From contig JACQOI010000286.1 in assembly GCA_016202615.1 (NCBI GenBank), positions 1 through 33,593 on the forward strand: a stretch of 33,593 nucleotides of DNA. The letters are read 5' to 3'. Under the pieces are notes generated by a model. That model worked only from the letters and a program-made list of their open reading frames with translations, did no database searches and was not told where the DNA came from. This document shows, piece after piece, positions 7,719 to 14,703 of the stretch (position 1 is its first letter; each line of letters begins with the position of its first letter). This stretch comes from Betaproteobacteria bacterium (GTDB lineage: Bacteria > Pseudomonadota > Gammaproteobacteria > Burkholderiales > SG8-41). The position numbers and the translations under genes are program-made.

Positions 7719-8786
7719 TCATTTCCTCCCACCCGGCGATGTATCCAGAGCGGCCAAGCCCGCTTCGGCGCAGAGCCCCGCCAAGTTCCCGTGCTCGAGC
7801 GCGTCGGGGGAGCTCGCATTGCCGTCCAGTGCACGGTGCAGGATCCCCTGAAGAATGGCCGCGAGCCGGAACAATGCAAACGCGATGTAGAACCCCCACG
7901 GTGCCAAGGGGCGGATCCCGGTTCGCGAAAAGTAGGCTTCGATATAGTCCTCCTCTGAAGGGATACCGGTCTCCTCAAGGGATATGTCCGCGAAACCCCC
8001 GAACGCTCTCCGCGGCAGATGGTAAGCAAAGCAGTTGTACGCAAGATCCGCGAGCGGATGGCCAACGGTGGAAAGCTCCCAGTCGAGAATCGCCAGTACC
8101 ACCGGCTCGGTCTCGTGAAAAATAAGGTTCTCGAGTCTGAAGTCGCCATGCACGATGCTGGAACGATCGTCTGCTGGCACTAACTGCGGCAGATGACGCA
8201 TGAGTTCATCCATGGCCGCGATCGTCCCGGTTTCGCTGTCGCGGTATTGTCGGGTCCACCGCTCGATCTGGCGAGCGAAGTAGTTGCCCGGCCGCCCGTA
8301 ATCGGCGAGCCCGCAGGCTGCATAGTCGACCCCATGCAGCTTGGCGAGCGAGGCGTTCATGGCATCATAAAGTGCGCCACGCTCGGCCCGAGGGAGCGAC
8401 TCCAGCAGCGGATCCTTGAACACGCGTCCGCTGACATGCTCCATCAGATAAAACAGTGTTCCAATCACGTTCAGATCGCTACAAAAATGGATCATCTTCG
8501 GCACTGGTACATCGGTTGTGCCCAATGCCTGCATAACACGGAACTCGCGATCCAAGGCGTGCGCCGACGGCAACAGGCGTCCTTCAGGTTGCTTGCGGAG
8601 TACCACTTTCCGCTTATCCGCCGCCAACAAATATGTTGGATTCGATTGGCCGCCAACGAACCGACGCAGTTCCAGATCACACCAGCGCCCGGGAAGGTGC
8701 GCGTCGAGATACCTGGCAAGAGGCTCGGGACTGAAGCCTGTTTCAGCCGGTCCTTTCACGACCGCAACGGAAGACAGTGTGCTCAT
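7719..8786 (-). CDS. APH-family phosphotransferase (ACAD10/11 kinase-domain-like)
   Basis: This is a 355-residue protein of the aminoglycoside phosphotransferase/choline kinase fold. It has a glycine-containing nucleotide loop region (FVGGQSNPTYLL, near residue 43), VVLRKQP with the ATP-binding Lys, the catalytic loop IVHGDFRLENLIF (213-220 HGDxxxxN) and the metal site ILDWELSTVGHPLADL near 233. The track ORF extends to 8876, but ATG 8786 begins the homology and overlaps the stop of an SDR remnant as ATGA. In acyl-CoA operons such proteins are not antibiotic-resistance enzymes. Homologues fused to ACAD in animals, and LvaA in Pseudomonas, phosphorylate 4-hydroxyacyl-CoA. That role is inferred here from context. 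No LvaB-like small partner is seen. Confidence 0.92.
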   Translation of the reverse strand: MSTLSSVAVVKGPAETGFSPEPLARYLDAHLPGRWCDLELRRFVGGQSNPTYLLAADKRKVVLRKQPEGRLLPSAHALDREFRVMQALGTTDVPVPKMIHFCSDLNVIGTLFYLMEHVSGRVFKDPLLESLPRAERGALYDAMNASLAKLHGVDYAACGLADYGRPGNYFARQIERWTRQYRDSETGTIAAMDELMRHLPQLVPADDRSSIVHGDFRLENLIFHETEPVVLAILDWELSTVGHPLADLAYNCFAYHLPRRAFGGFADISLEETGIPSEEDYIEAYFSRTGIRPLAPWGFYIAFALFRLAAILQGILHRALDGNASSPDALEHGNLAGLCAEAGLAALDTSPGGRK

Positions 8787-8870
8787 TCCGCGGTGCAGCC
8801 GCCGTCGATGTAGACCGTATGGCCGGAGATCGCACTCATTGCGGTACCGATCAGTGAGAAGTCGAGCACA
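8783..8870 (-). pseudogene. C-terminal tail of a lost SDR gene
   Basis: The minus strand reads IGTAMSAISGHTVYIDGGCTAE followed by TGA. The segment 'S.ISG.T.YIDGG' is the standard C-terminal strand of classical SDRs, yet nothing upstream in this frame belongs to one. The complete SDR at 8914-9750 already has its own end (LTVDGGQMLSWM). The stop overlaps the kinase start (ATGA), so the tail preserves an old coupled SDR-kinase junction. A recombination between SDR genes is the simplest explanation. Confidence 0.65.
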
Positions 8871-8913
8871 ATGCACTCATTCGCTGCAGTGGGAATGACG
8901 GTCGGTGTGACCG

Positions 8914-9750
8914 TTACATCCAACTCAGCATTTGACCGCCGTCGACGGTGAGCACAGCCCCCGTCATATAGCGGCCGGCATTTGAAGCAAGCAGCAAAAA
9001 GGCGCCCTCCAGGTCGTCGGGGCGGCCGAATCGGCGCAGCGGCGTGCGCTTGAGCATCGTATCGTGGAAGCCCTTGTCGCCGAGGGTGGTCTGCATGTCG
9101 GTTTCGATGTTGCCTGGACACAGCACGTTTACGCGGATGTTCTTGCCGGCCAGCTCGAGCGCCATAACTTGGCTGAACTGTATCAGCCCAGCCTTTGATG
9201 CGGCATAACTTGCCATGAAGGCGCCGGCGCGCAGGCCTGCCGTGGAGGCCACGTTGACAATAACGCCGCGCTTGAGCACAAGCATGCGTCGCGCCGCCTC
9301 TTGCGCGACGCGGAAGGCACCCTTCAGGTTCGTGTCGATGACGCGGTCGAGATCGTCGTCGCCGTGTGCGACAAAGGACTCGGCGTGCAGCACGCCGGCG
9401 TTGTTGATGAGCACGTCGACCGGCGCATCGAGTTGCCGTTCGGCTGCATCGAAGGCCGGCGCGATGGTATGCGGGTCGGTGACATCGAGATACACCGCTG
9501 CGGCGCGCCGGCCCGTCGCCTTCAGCGCCGCCGCTTCGGCTTCGATGCGTTCGCTGCGCCGCGCCGCGAGCGCCACGGCTGCGCCGGCTGCTGCGAAGGT
9601 CTGTGCGACGTGCAACCCTATGCCGCTGGAGGCGCCAGATACCAGAACCGTCCTGCCGTGCAAGCTGAACATCGTCTCGAACATCTTTGTACTTTCTTGA
9701 ATCAGTGCGTCCGTGTTGTCCGAACCGACGGCGTGCTCGAGCATAGCCAT
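8914..9750 (-). CDS. SDR family oxidoreductase
   Basis: This is a classical short-chain dehydrogenase. It has SGASSGIG (about residues 38-45 from the start chosen), NNAG, NVASTAG with the catalytic Ser, YAASK (YxxxK) and LTVDGG near the C-terminus. The start at 9750 gives 278 residues and overlaps the DUF35 stop by one base (TGATG), implying coupling. An ATG at 9684 (MFETMFSLHGRTVLVSG), preceded by AAGAAAG, gives a more usual length and is a real alternative. It probably handles a hydroxyacyl/oxoacyl-CoA or an alcohol made by this pathway. Confidence 0.92.
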   Translation of the reverse strand: MAMLEHAVGSDNTDALIQESTKMFETMFSLHGRTVLVSGASSGIGLHVAQTFAAAGAAVALAARRSERIEAEAAALKATGRRAAAVYLDVTDPHTIAPAFDAAERQLDAPVDVLINNAGVLHAESFVAHGDDDLDRVIDTNLKGAFRVAQEAARRMLVLKRGVIVNVASTAGLRAGAFMASYAASKAGLIQFSQVMALELAGKNIRVNVLCPGNIETDMQTTLGDKGFHDTMLKRTPLRRFGRPDDLEGAFLLLASNAGRYMTGAVLTVDGGQMLSWM

Positions 9751-10181
9751 CACGCGCTTTTCCCGTGGAGTTGAGCAACTGGCTGAAACCGATGCAAGGA
9801 AATCGTGTCGTTGATATCGACAAACGATACTTCTACTTCCATTCCTGCGCCGATCGCTTCGGGAGAACATCCAACGATGTTGGTCGGCATGCGCACCCCA
9901 TCGTCGAGCTCGACGAGTGCCACCACGTAAGGCACTTCCTTGACGTATACGTCTGACGGGACCGGATGTCGCACCACAATCCAGCTGTAGATTGTGCCGT
10001 GGCCGCTGCTGGTGATCCAATCCAGTGCCGAGGACCGGCAATGTTTGCAGATAGGCCCGGGAGGAAACTGCGCCTTGCCGCAGCTACCGCATTTCTGCAG
10101 GCGCAGCCGATGCTCACGGCAGCCTTCCCAGAACGGCCTGGAGAGGTGATCCAGCACGGGGAGCGGTCGCTGCATCGTCAT
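9750..10181 (-). CDS. DUF35 zinc-ribbon/OB-fold protein
   Basis: This 143-residue protein has the DUF35 architecture: an N-terminal helical arm (PFWEGCREHRLRLQKC), a four-cysteine zinc ribbon CGSCGKAQFPPGPICKHC near residues 31-49, then an OB fold (GTIYSWIVVRHPV ... PYVVALVELDDGVRMPTNIVG). Such proteins bind CoA thioesters and nearly always partner a thiolase-like enzyme encoded next door. Here that is the gene ending one base upstream at 10183. In the Ltp2-ChsH2 system the DUF35 partner is needed for retro-aldol activity. ATG 10181 is the natural start, with MQRPL two codons later as an alternative. Confidence 0.93.
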   Translation of the reverse strand: MTMQRPLPVLDHLSRPFWEGCREHRLRLQKCGSCGKAQFPPGPICKHCRSSALDWITSSGHGTIYSWIVVRHPVPSDVYVKEVPYVVALVELDDGVRMPTNIVGCSPEAIGAGMEVEVSFVDINDTISLHRFQPVAQLHGKSA

Positions 10182-10182
10182 T

Positions 10183-11340
10183 TCAGTTCCTCAGGATCAT
10201 GGCACTACCGCAGGTCATGGCGCCGGCAGTGGTCAGGGCGATCCGCGCGCCCTCGATCTGGCGCGCGCCACTGTGTCCGCGAAGTTGCTCAACCGCTTCG
10301 ATGACGTGGTTGAAGCCGTGAATATAGGCTTCAGAAAGCAACCCGCCGTGGGTATTGGTGGGCAGTGGGCCCGTTCGTCTTAGCCCGCCACCCTGCGCGA
10401 AAGCACCGGCCTCTCCCGGTTTGCAGAAGCCCAGGCCCTCCAACACCATGATGACAGTGTAAGTAAAGCAGTCGTAGATTTCGGCAACATCCACATCTTC
10501 GGGGCCGATACCTGCACTCTTCCAGAGATCGCCGGCGATGTATTTGCTGAAGTTCTCCGACAGGTCGGGCCATCGGATCGCGTCGAACAGGTCTTCTCCC
10601 TGGTGAATGCCGCCACCGTACGCGCCGCCCATGATGTACACCGGGCGGTGGCGCATATCGCGGGCGCGTTCGGCCGAAGTGACCAGCGCCGCGCAAGCGC
10701 CGTCGGATTCCAGGCAGATGTCATACAGGCCGAAGGGGTCGACGATCTTGCGCGCGCCGAGGTACTCGTCGATGGTCAGCGGCGTGCGTATCATTGCCCG
10801 CTCGTTTAGCACCGCGTTCTCGCGGAAGCTCACGGCGACTGAACCGAGCTGCTCTTTCGTGGTGCCGTACTTCACCATGTGCGCGCGGCACCACATGGCC
10901 ATGGCTTGCGGATAGGTAATCCAGCCAAAGGGTGCGGTGTATTGCGTGACGTTGTAGGCCGACAGATCCCGGCTTCCACCCAAGCGGAATCCAGATCGGC
11001 CGTTCATCGCGCGAAAGCACAACACGTTCTTCGCCAGACCTGCCTCAATCGCGGCAGTTGCGGCCAGGGTGATCAGGTTGGCGGCGTTGCCGCCGGAATC
11101 GAAATCGACCACGTACTGCGGATCGGGCAGACCCATGGCTGTGGCGACTGCCATTCCCGGTACCGAATCGCCGAAGTTAAAACTGATCAACCCGTCGACT
11201 TCGTCCGGGTTCACTCCAGCATCCTCGCACGCTTTGAGACAGGCCTCGGTCGCCAGTTCGAGCACCGTAACGCCTGATGCTTTGGAGAATCTGGTGAAGC
11301 CGATGCCGCCTATGGCATATCTATCGCGCAAATTCCACAT
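10183..11340 (-). CDS. thiolase-like (SCP2/Ltp2-type) acyl-CoA lyase
   Basis: This is a 385-residue protein of the thiolase fold. The nucleophile-loop region reads VVDFDSGGNAANLITLA near residues 77-93. It has no cysteine where true thiolases carry the catalytic Cys, as in the non-thiolytic SCP2/Ltp2 branch. IYDCFTYTVIMVLEGLGFC and NTHGGLLSEAYIHGFNHVIEA are typical of that branch, and the NTHGG His is conserved. With the adjacent DUF35 protein it probably forms a complex that cleaves a C-C bond by retro-aldol chemistry, or condenses two CoA esters. A thiolytic role is less likely. It lies 21 bases downstream of the operon's first hydratase. Confidence 0.9.
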   Translation of the reverse strand: MWNLRDRYAIGGIGFTRFSKASGVTVLELATEACLKACEDAGVNPDEVDGLISFNFGDSVPGMAVATAMGLPDPQYVVDFDSGGNAANLITLAATAAIEAGLAKNVLCFRAMNGRSGFRLGGSRDLSAYNVTQYTAPFGWITYPQAMAMWCRAHMVKYGTTKEQLGSVAVSFRENAVLNERAMIRTPLTIDEYLGARKIVDPFGLYDICLESDGACAALVTSAERARDMRHRPVYIMGGAYGGGIHQGEDLFDAIRWPDLSENFSKYIAGDLWKSAGIGPEDVDVAEIYDCFTYTVIMVLEGLGFCKPGEAGAFAQGGGLRRTGPLPTNTHGGLLSEAYIHGFNHVIEAVEQLRGHSGARQIEGARIALTTAGAMTCGSAMILRN

Positions 11341-11361
11341 AGTGTTATATGCTCAATAATG

Positions 11362-12156
11362 TCAGTGACCCTGGAAGCGCGGCTTGCGCTTCTCCTGGAA
11401 AGCCATGAGGCCTTCGGTCGCGTCTGCCGAGTTGGTGGCGTAGCGATGAACGTATTCGAGCTCCATGCGCAGTCCAGTGGTGAGGTCTTTGCGAAGTCCC
11501 TGGTTGGCGAGGTACTTCATGCCTGCAAGCCCCTGCGGGCTTAGAGACGAAAGGCGCTCCAGGAACTGTTTGGTGAAGCCTTCCAGCTGAACGTCGGGCA
11601 CAAGCTTTGATACAAGACCGATGCGTTCGGCTTCCGTGGCATCAACGATCTCGCCCGTGAGCATGAGGTAGCGTGCGCGCATTGGACCGACAGTGCGAGG
11701 CAGCCGCTGCGAGCCACCGGCACCCGGCAACTGACCGAAATTCACATGCGCATCGCCGATCTTGGCCGAGGTGGCCGCGATGACCACGTCGCAGGCCAAA
11801 AGCAACTCCAGGCCTCCGGCCACGCAATAGCCCTCGACCACTGCCACGTAAATCTTGCGCGACGCCTCGATTAACTCGAGCAGCCGGTGAAAGTCCTCCA
11901 GGAATGCCTGAAAGTCGTCAGGCCGTCGGTACAAGTCGACATAGTCCTTGAGATCGCCGCCCGCCGAAAAATTCTTGCCCGCACCGCTTACCACCACAAC
12001 CTGTGCAACTGCATCGTCTTCGACGCGCTTCACGATATCGACTAATTGCCGGACGGTTGACCAATCGAGCGGATTTCGCTTCTGCGGCCGATTCAACGTG
12101 ATACGAACGACCTGTTGGCCGAATTCTGCGATCACCGAGTGTTCTGCCATGCGCAT
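11362..12156 (-). CDS. enoyl-CoA hydratase/isomerase, first gene of the operon
   Basis: This crotonase of about 264 residues shows RITLNRPQKRNPLDW, GAGKNFSAGGDLKDY (oxyanion hole), EGYCVAGGLELLLACDVVIA and FGQLPGAGGSQRLPRTVG in order. The track start at 12201 is a TTG that would lie almost on the predicted transcription start. The ATG at 12156 (MRMAEHSV) or 12150 gives a normal family length and a leader of about 50 bases, so I use 12156, although no strong ribosome site is visible. It is the first gene after the regulator and is predicted to be transcribed from the promoter at 12211-12238. Confidence 0.92.
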   Translation of the reverse strand: MRMAEHSVIAEFGQQVVRITLNRPQKRNPLDWSTVRQLVDIVKRVEDDAVAQVVVVSGAGKNFSAGGDLKDYVDLYRRPDDFQAFLEDFHRLLELIEASRKIYVAVVEGYCVAGGLELLLACDVVIAATSAKIGDAHVNFGQLPGAGGSQRLPRTVGPMRARYLMLTGEIVDATEAERIGLVSKLVPDVQLEGFTKQFLERLSSLSPQGLAGMKYLANQGLRKDLTTGLRMELEYVHRYATNSADATEGLMAFQEKRKPRFQGH

Positions 12157-12207
12157 AAGTTTCAAAGGGGCTGTTTGTATTTGGACGAACGTCGCGGCCA
12201 ATGTCCT

Positions 12208-12224
12208 TACATTATTTTAATGTA
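12208..12224. promoter_or_regulatory. AT-rich inverted repeat over the operon -10 region
   Basis: TACATTA and TAATGTA form perfect 7-base arms around TTT. The repeat covers the predicted -10 of the operon promoter and could be a second regulator site or a melting element. No particular protein is suggested by the sequence. Confidence 0.45.
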
Positions 12225-12238
12225 CCGTAGTCCGACAA
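12211..12238 (-). promoter_or_regulatory. predicted promoter of the acyl-CoA operon
   Basis: On the minus strand TTGTCG (12238-12233) and AATAAT (12216-12211) are 16 bases apart. The -10 matches five of six consensus positions and the -35 matches four. The -35 lies inside the FadR-like operator at 12228-12238, so bound repressor would block RNA polymerase. Transcription would start near 12204 and run through the catabolic cluster. Confidence 0.5.
12228..12238. promoter_or_regulatory. FadR-subfamily GntR operator candidate (operon)
   Basis: TAGTCCGACAA fits the FadR-subfamily consensus TNGTNNNACNA at every fixed position. It shares GTCCGACAA with the site upstream of the regulator at 13144-13156. 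Its position over the operon -35 fits repression by the neighbouring GntR protein. Confidence 0.55.
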
Positions 12239-12304
12239 TCGAATGCAATGATCCGCGGACATTTGCCTGCGCAGGCCGACCTTTCGGGCTCTGTTTCCTA
12301 GTCA

Positions 12305-13039
12305 CTACACAGCGCTGTCCATCGGACGGTTCATGTCGATTCCCGTACGCTCATAGCCGCGCTTCAAGTCGGCCATGTGGCGCTCCATCCAGGCGCGCAC
12401 GCCTGCCTCATCATGTTTGCGCACCAATGCGACGATCCTTTTATGGGCATCGAGAATTCGCTTTTGCGTTTTCAATCGCGTAAGGATTATTTTCCCGGCC
12501 GGGTAGAACAGGAGGCTGATCGGTTCCCTGGCGAGGCTCAGTGCTCGATTGTCGGCGTACTCCGCGAGCAGGTTATGAAATTCGATGTCGAGTGACACCA
12601 CGCTGTCGATATCGTTGAGCCTGGCTTTCATCTCCTTAAGATTGTTTTCGAGCGCGCGGATGCCCCCTTCGTCTATGCGTTGGGCGGCGAATATTGCGGT
12701 AATGGTCTCCAGTGCCGCTGCCGCTTCCGATAACTCGCGGAAGGTGACTTGATGCATCACAAGCGCTCTGGACGCGCGGGAGGCCAGTTCCGTGTAATGC
12801 GGGATCGCAACCTTGAGCCGCTTTCCATCGCGTCTTACTAGTCCCGCATGCTCTAGCCCACGGAGACCCTCCCGTACGGTCGAACGATTGACACCTAGCT
12901 GTGCCGCCAGCTCCGTCTCGGGCGGAAGCCAGTCACCCAGAGAGAGTCGACCGGATCTAATCATCTTTTCCACTGAATCGGAGACCTGTCGGTAAGCAGG
13001 GGCCAGGTCAAGTTTTTCAAAAACAGTTTTAGAAGTCAT
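12305..13039 (-). CDS. GntR family regulator, FadR/FCD subfamily
   Basis: This 244-residue regulator has an N-terminal winged helix (LPPETELAAQLGVNRSTVREGLRGLEHAGLVRR, near residues 38-70) and a C-terminal all-helical FCD effector domain. Potential metal ligands of that domain are visible as Asp151, His155 (DIEFH), His199 (AHKRI) and His221 (MERHM), so the effector is likely a carboxylate or CoA-type metabolite bound at a metal. ATG 13039 starts the HTH domain at the usual distance. The gene lies at the head of the catabolic operon on the same strand, and operator-like sites flank it. The likely role is local repression relieved by a pathway intermediate. Confidence 0.93.
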   Translation of the reverse strand: MTSKTVFEKLDLAPAYRQVSDSVEKMIRSGRLSLGDWLPPETELAAQLGVNRSTVREGLRGLEHAGLVRRDGKRLKVAIPHYTELASRASRALVMHQVTFRELSEAAAALETITAIFAAQRIDEGGIRALENNLKEMKARLNDIDSVVSLDIEFHNLLAEYADNRALSLAREPISLLFYPAGKIILTRLKTQKRILDAHKRIVALVRKHDEAGVRAWMERHMADLKRGYERTGIDMNRPMDSAV

Positions 13040-13132
13040 GATTTCAATTCATTAAATTGGAAAACATTTCGACACTTCGGCGCCCCTGCCAGGTTGTAAC
13101 TACGTGTGCGCTGGTCGCGCCGCCTGGCGACA

Positions 13133-13161
13133 AGTATAATCGGATTGTCCGACAATATAAA
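13133..13161 (-). promoter_or_regulatory. predicted promoter of the GntR regulator
   Basis: On the minus strand TTTATA (13161-13156) and TATACT (13138-13133) are separated by 17 bases, with five of six -10 matches. The palindromic operator at 13144-13156 fills the spacer, a classical autorepression layout. On the plus strand a perfect TATAAT lies at 13135-13140 without a good -35. It could belong to a divergent promoter for the tctC gene at 13507. Confidence 0.5.
13144..13156. promoter_or_regulatory. FadR-subfamily GntR operator candidate (regulator)
   Basis: ATTGTCCGACAAT is a perfect palindrome with 6-base arms around a central C. Its core TTGTCCGACAA fits TNGTNNNACNA fully. It lies in the spacer of the predicted regulator promoter. 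The remaining gap to the tctC start (13162-13506) shows no recognisable gene; the track ORFs there have no family likeness. Confidence 0.6.
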
Positions 13162-13506
13162 GCGTGTCACGCCACAATTGCGCCCCGGCACACGTAATTG
13201 CGTTCCAAGTCTCCTCAACTCTCATCTCGTACCTCCTTGGGGGCGCTATGACGACCGGACAGATTACGAACTCGCAACACCCGGCTTGACGGAATTTCAG
13301 TCTGGCAGTAGCATTGTTAGACATTCAGACCATATGAAGGCCAGGGTACTTCGTGCAAAGGCTCTGCCCTTTGACGAAGTGTCGATTTTTGCGAAAGTGC
13401 TTACGGATGGTTTGGATGGCTTCACTGCTGCGGAGGAAGCGTTTTCCGCGTGGCTCGATACGGAGGCGCAACACATTTTTCGCATACACCTGAACAGGAG
13501 GATTCA

Positions 13507-14478
13507 ATGCGTGTAAAGAAATGGGGCAGGAGCGCCATTTTATTGGTGTGGCTCGCTCTTGTTTTCGGCGTGGCATCCACATGGGGAGCGAGTTTCCCGG
13601 AGCGCCCCGTACGTTTCCTCGTTGGCTTCAACCCTGGAGGAGGAACAGATCAGGTGGCTCGGATAATTGCCCCGAAATTGTCGGAAAGATGGGCCCAATC
13701 TGTCATTGTCGAGAATCGGCCGGGTGCTGATGGCGATATTGCCTTAGGAATCTTGATGAGCTCGGAGCCGGATGGATATACTCTTGTAATGGCTACGAAT
13801 GCTTTTACGATTACGCCCAATCTACGCAAGCTCAATTACGACCCGATAAAAAGCTTTTCGCCTATCATTTTGGTAGCGTCGGTACCTGGTGTCCTAGCGG
13901 TCCGAGGATCCCTCCCGGTTTCGTCCCTCAAAGAATTGATCGCATTGGCTAAGTCCAAGCCTGGGCAGTTGAACTTCGCTTCCAGTGGAACGGGCACGAC
14001 CCCATATTTGCAGATGGCGCTTCTCATGAAGCTGACCGGAATCGATATGGTCCATATACCCTACAAGGGCAATGTGGGTCCTCCACTGCTGAGCGGCGAG
14101 GTTGATATGGGTTTCTCCGGGGTGCCGGCTCTTCTCGCGCTGGTGAAGGCAGGCAGGATCAAAGCGCTTGCGGTTTCAACCACAGAGCGGGCAGCGCAGT
14201 TACCGGAGGTGCCTACAGTCGCCGAAGCAGCCAATCTCCCGGGCTACGAGGCTTTTACCTGGTATGGTGTATTGGGGCGAGTCGGCACTCCCAAAGAAAT
14301 CATCAATAAGTTGAATGCTGATATATCTGAAGTGATGCGTGACCCGACTGCTCGTCAACGCATATCCAACTCGGGCTTTCTGATTGTAGCCGGCAGTCCC
14401 GAAAAATTCAGCGCTACCATAAAGAGCGACGTTGCGAGGTGGTCAGCATTGCTAAAAACGATCGACATTGTCAAGTAG
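13507..14478 (+). CDS. TctC/Bug tripartite tricarboxylate transporter receptor
   Basis: This is a 323-residue periplasmic solute-binding protein. The N-terminal signal peptide has positive charges (MRVKKWGR), a hydrophobic core (SAILLVWLALVFGVA) and probable cleavage before ASFPERP. The family marks follow: PVRFLVGFNPGGGTDQVAR, VIVENRPGADG, PDGYTL, MVHIPYKGN and EVPTVAEAANLPGYEAFTWYG. ATG 13507 follows CAGGAGGATTCA; the track start at 13450 is upstream of it. The ligand is normally a carboxylate held by the two lobes. It heads a plus-strand group with MmgE/PrpD and a hydratase. By eye it is more AT-rich than the minus-strand cluster. Confidence 0.94.
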   Translation: MRVKKWGRSAILLVWLALVFGVASTWGASFPERPVRFLVGFNPGGGTDQVARIIAPKLSERWAQSVIVENRPGADGDIALGILMSSEPDGYTLVMATNAFTITPNLRKLNYDPIKSFSPIILVASVPGVLAVRGSLPVSSLKELIALAKSKPGQLNFASSGTGTTPYLQMALLMKLTGIDMVHIPYKGNVGPPLLSGEVDMGFSGVPALLALVKAGRIKALAVSTTERAAQLPEVPTVAEAANLPGYEAFTWYGVLGRVGTPKEIINKLNADISEVMRDPTARQRISNSGFLIVAGSPEKFSATIKSDVARWSALLKTIDIVK

Positions 14479-14655
14479 GGGATTGTTTTACCGCATGTCC
14501 GGTGAAGAACATCCTGACGCCAGGGTGGTGTGCATTGCGCGACCCTGGATGGGGACGACCAATGATAGAACGCTGGATCGATTCCAGTAATTCCTGAAAG
14601 CTAAGAGCGGTTGTTGATCTGGGTTACGTTCAAATTCGGCGGGCGGTTTTGCTGT

Positions 14656-14692
14656 TAGCAGCCTGTCGAATGCTTAGTCCGACAAACTCCTA
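14656..14692. repeat. short copy B of the hairpin repeat, with operator-like core
   Basis: TAGCAGCCTGTCGAATGCTTAG is the reverse complement of the centre and right arm of copy A's first hairpin with one mismatch. TCCGACAAACTCCT equals the right end of copy A. The element folds as one imperfect hairpin and ends 11 bases before the MmgE/PrpD start. It contains TAGTCCGACAA (14675-14685), identical to the operator candidate at 12228-12238, so it may either carry a regulator site or mimic one by chance. The rest of the 14479-14703 gap shows only a weak CCAGGGT/ACCCTGG inverted repeat at 14520-14548. Confidence 0.7.
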
Positions 14693-14703
14693 GGGACAAT
14701 CGA

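Noticed and set aside
7719-8786. Aminoglycoside resistance gene
   Set aside because: The APH-like fold is real, but operon context and the LDWELSTVGHPLADL segment point to the ACAD-associated kinase group, not antibiotic phosphotransferases.
13106-13516. 136-codon ORF before the first tctC
   Set aside because: It has no recognisable family, overlaps the predicted promoter and the tctC start, and its composition looks non-coding.
14520-14548. Terminator after the first tctC
   Set aside because: The CCAGGGT/ACCCTGG stem is only seven bases with a 15-base loop and no T-run.
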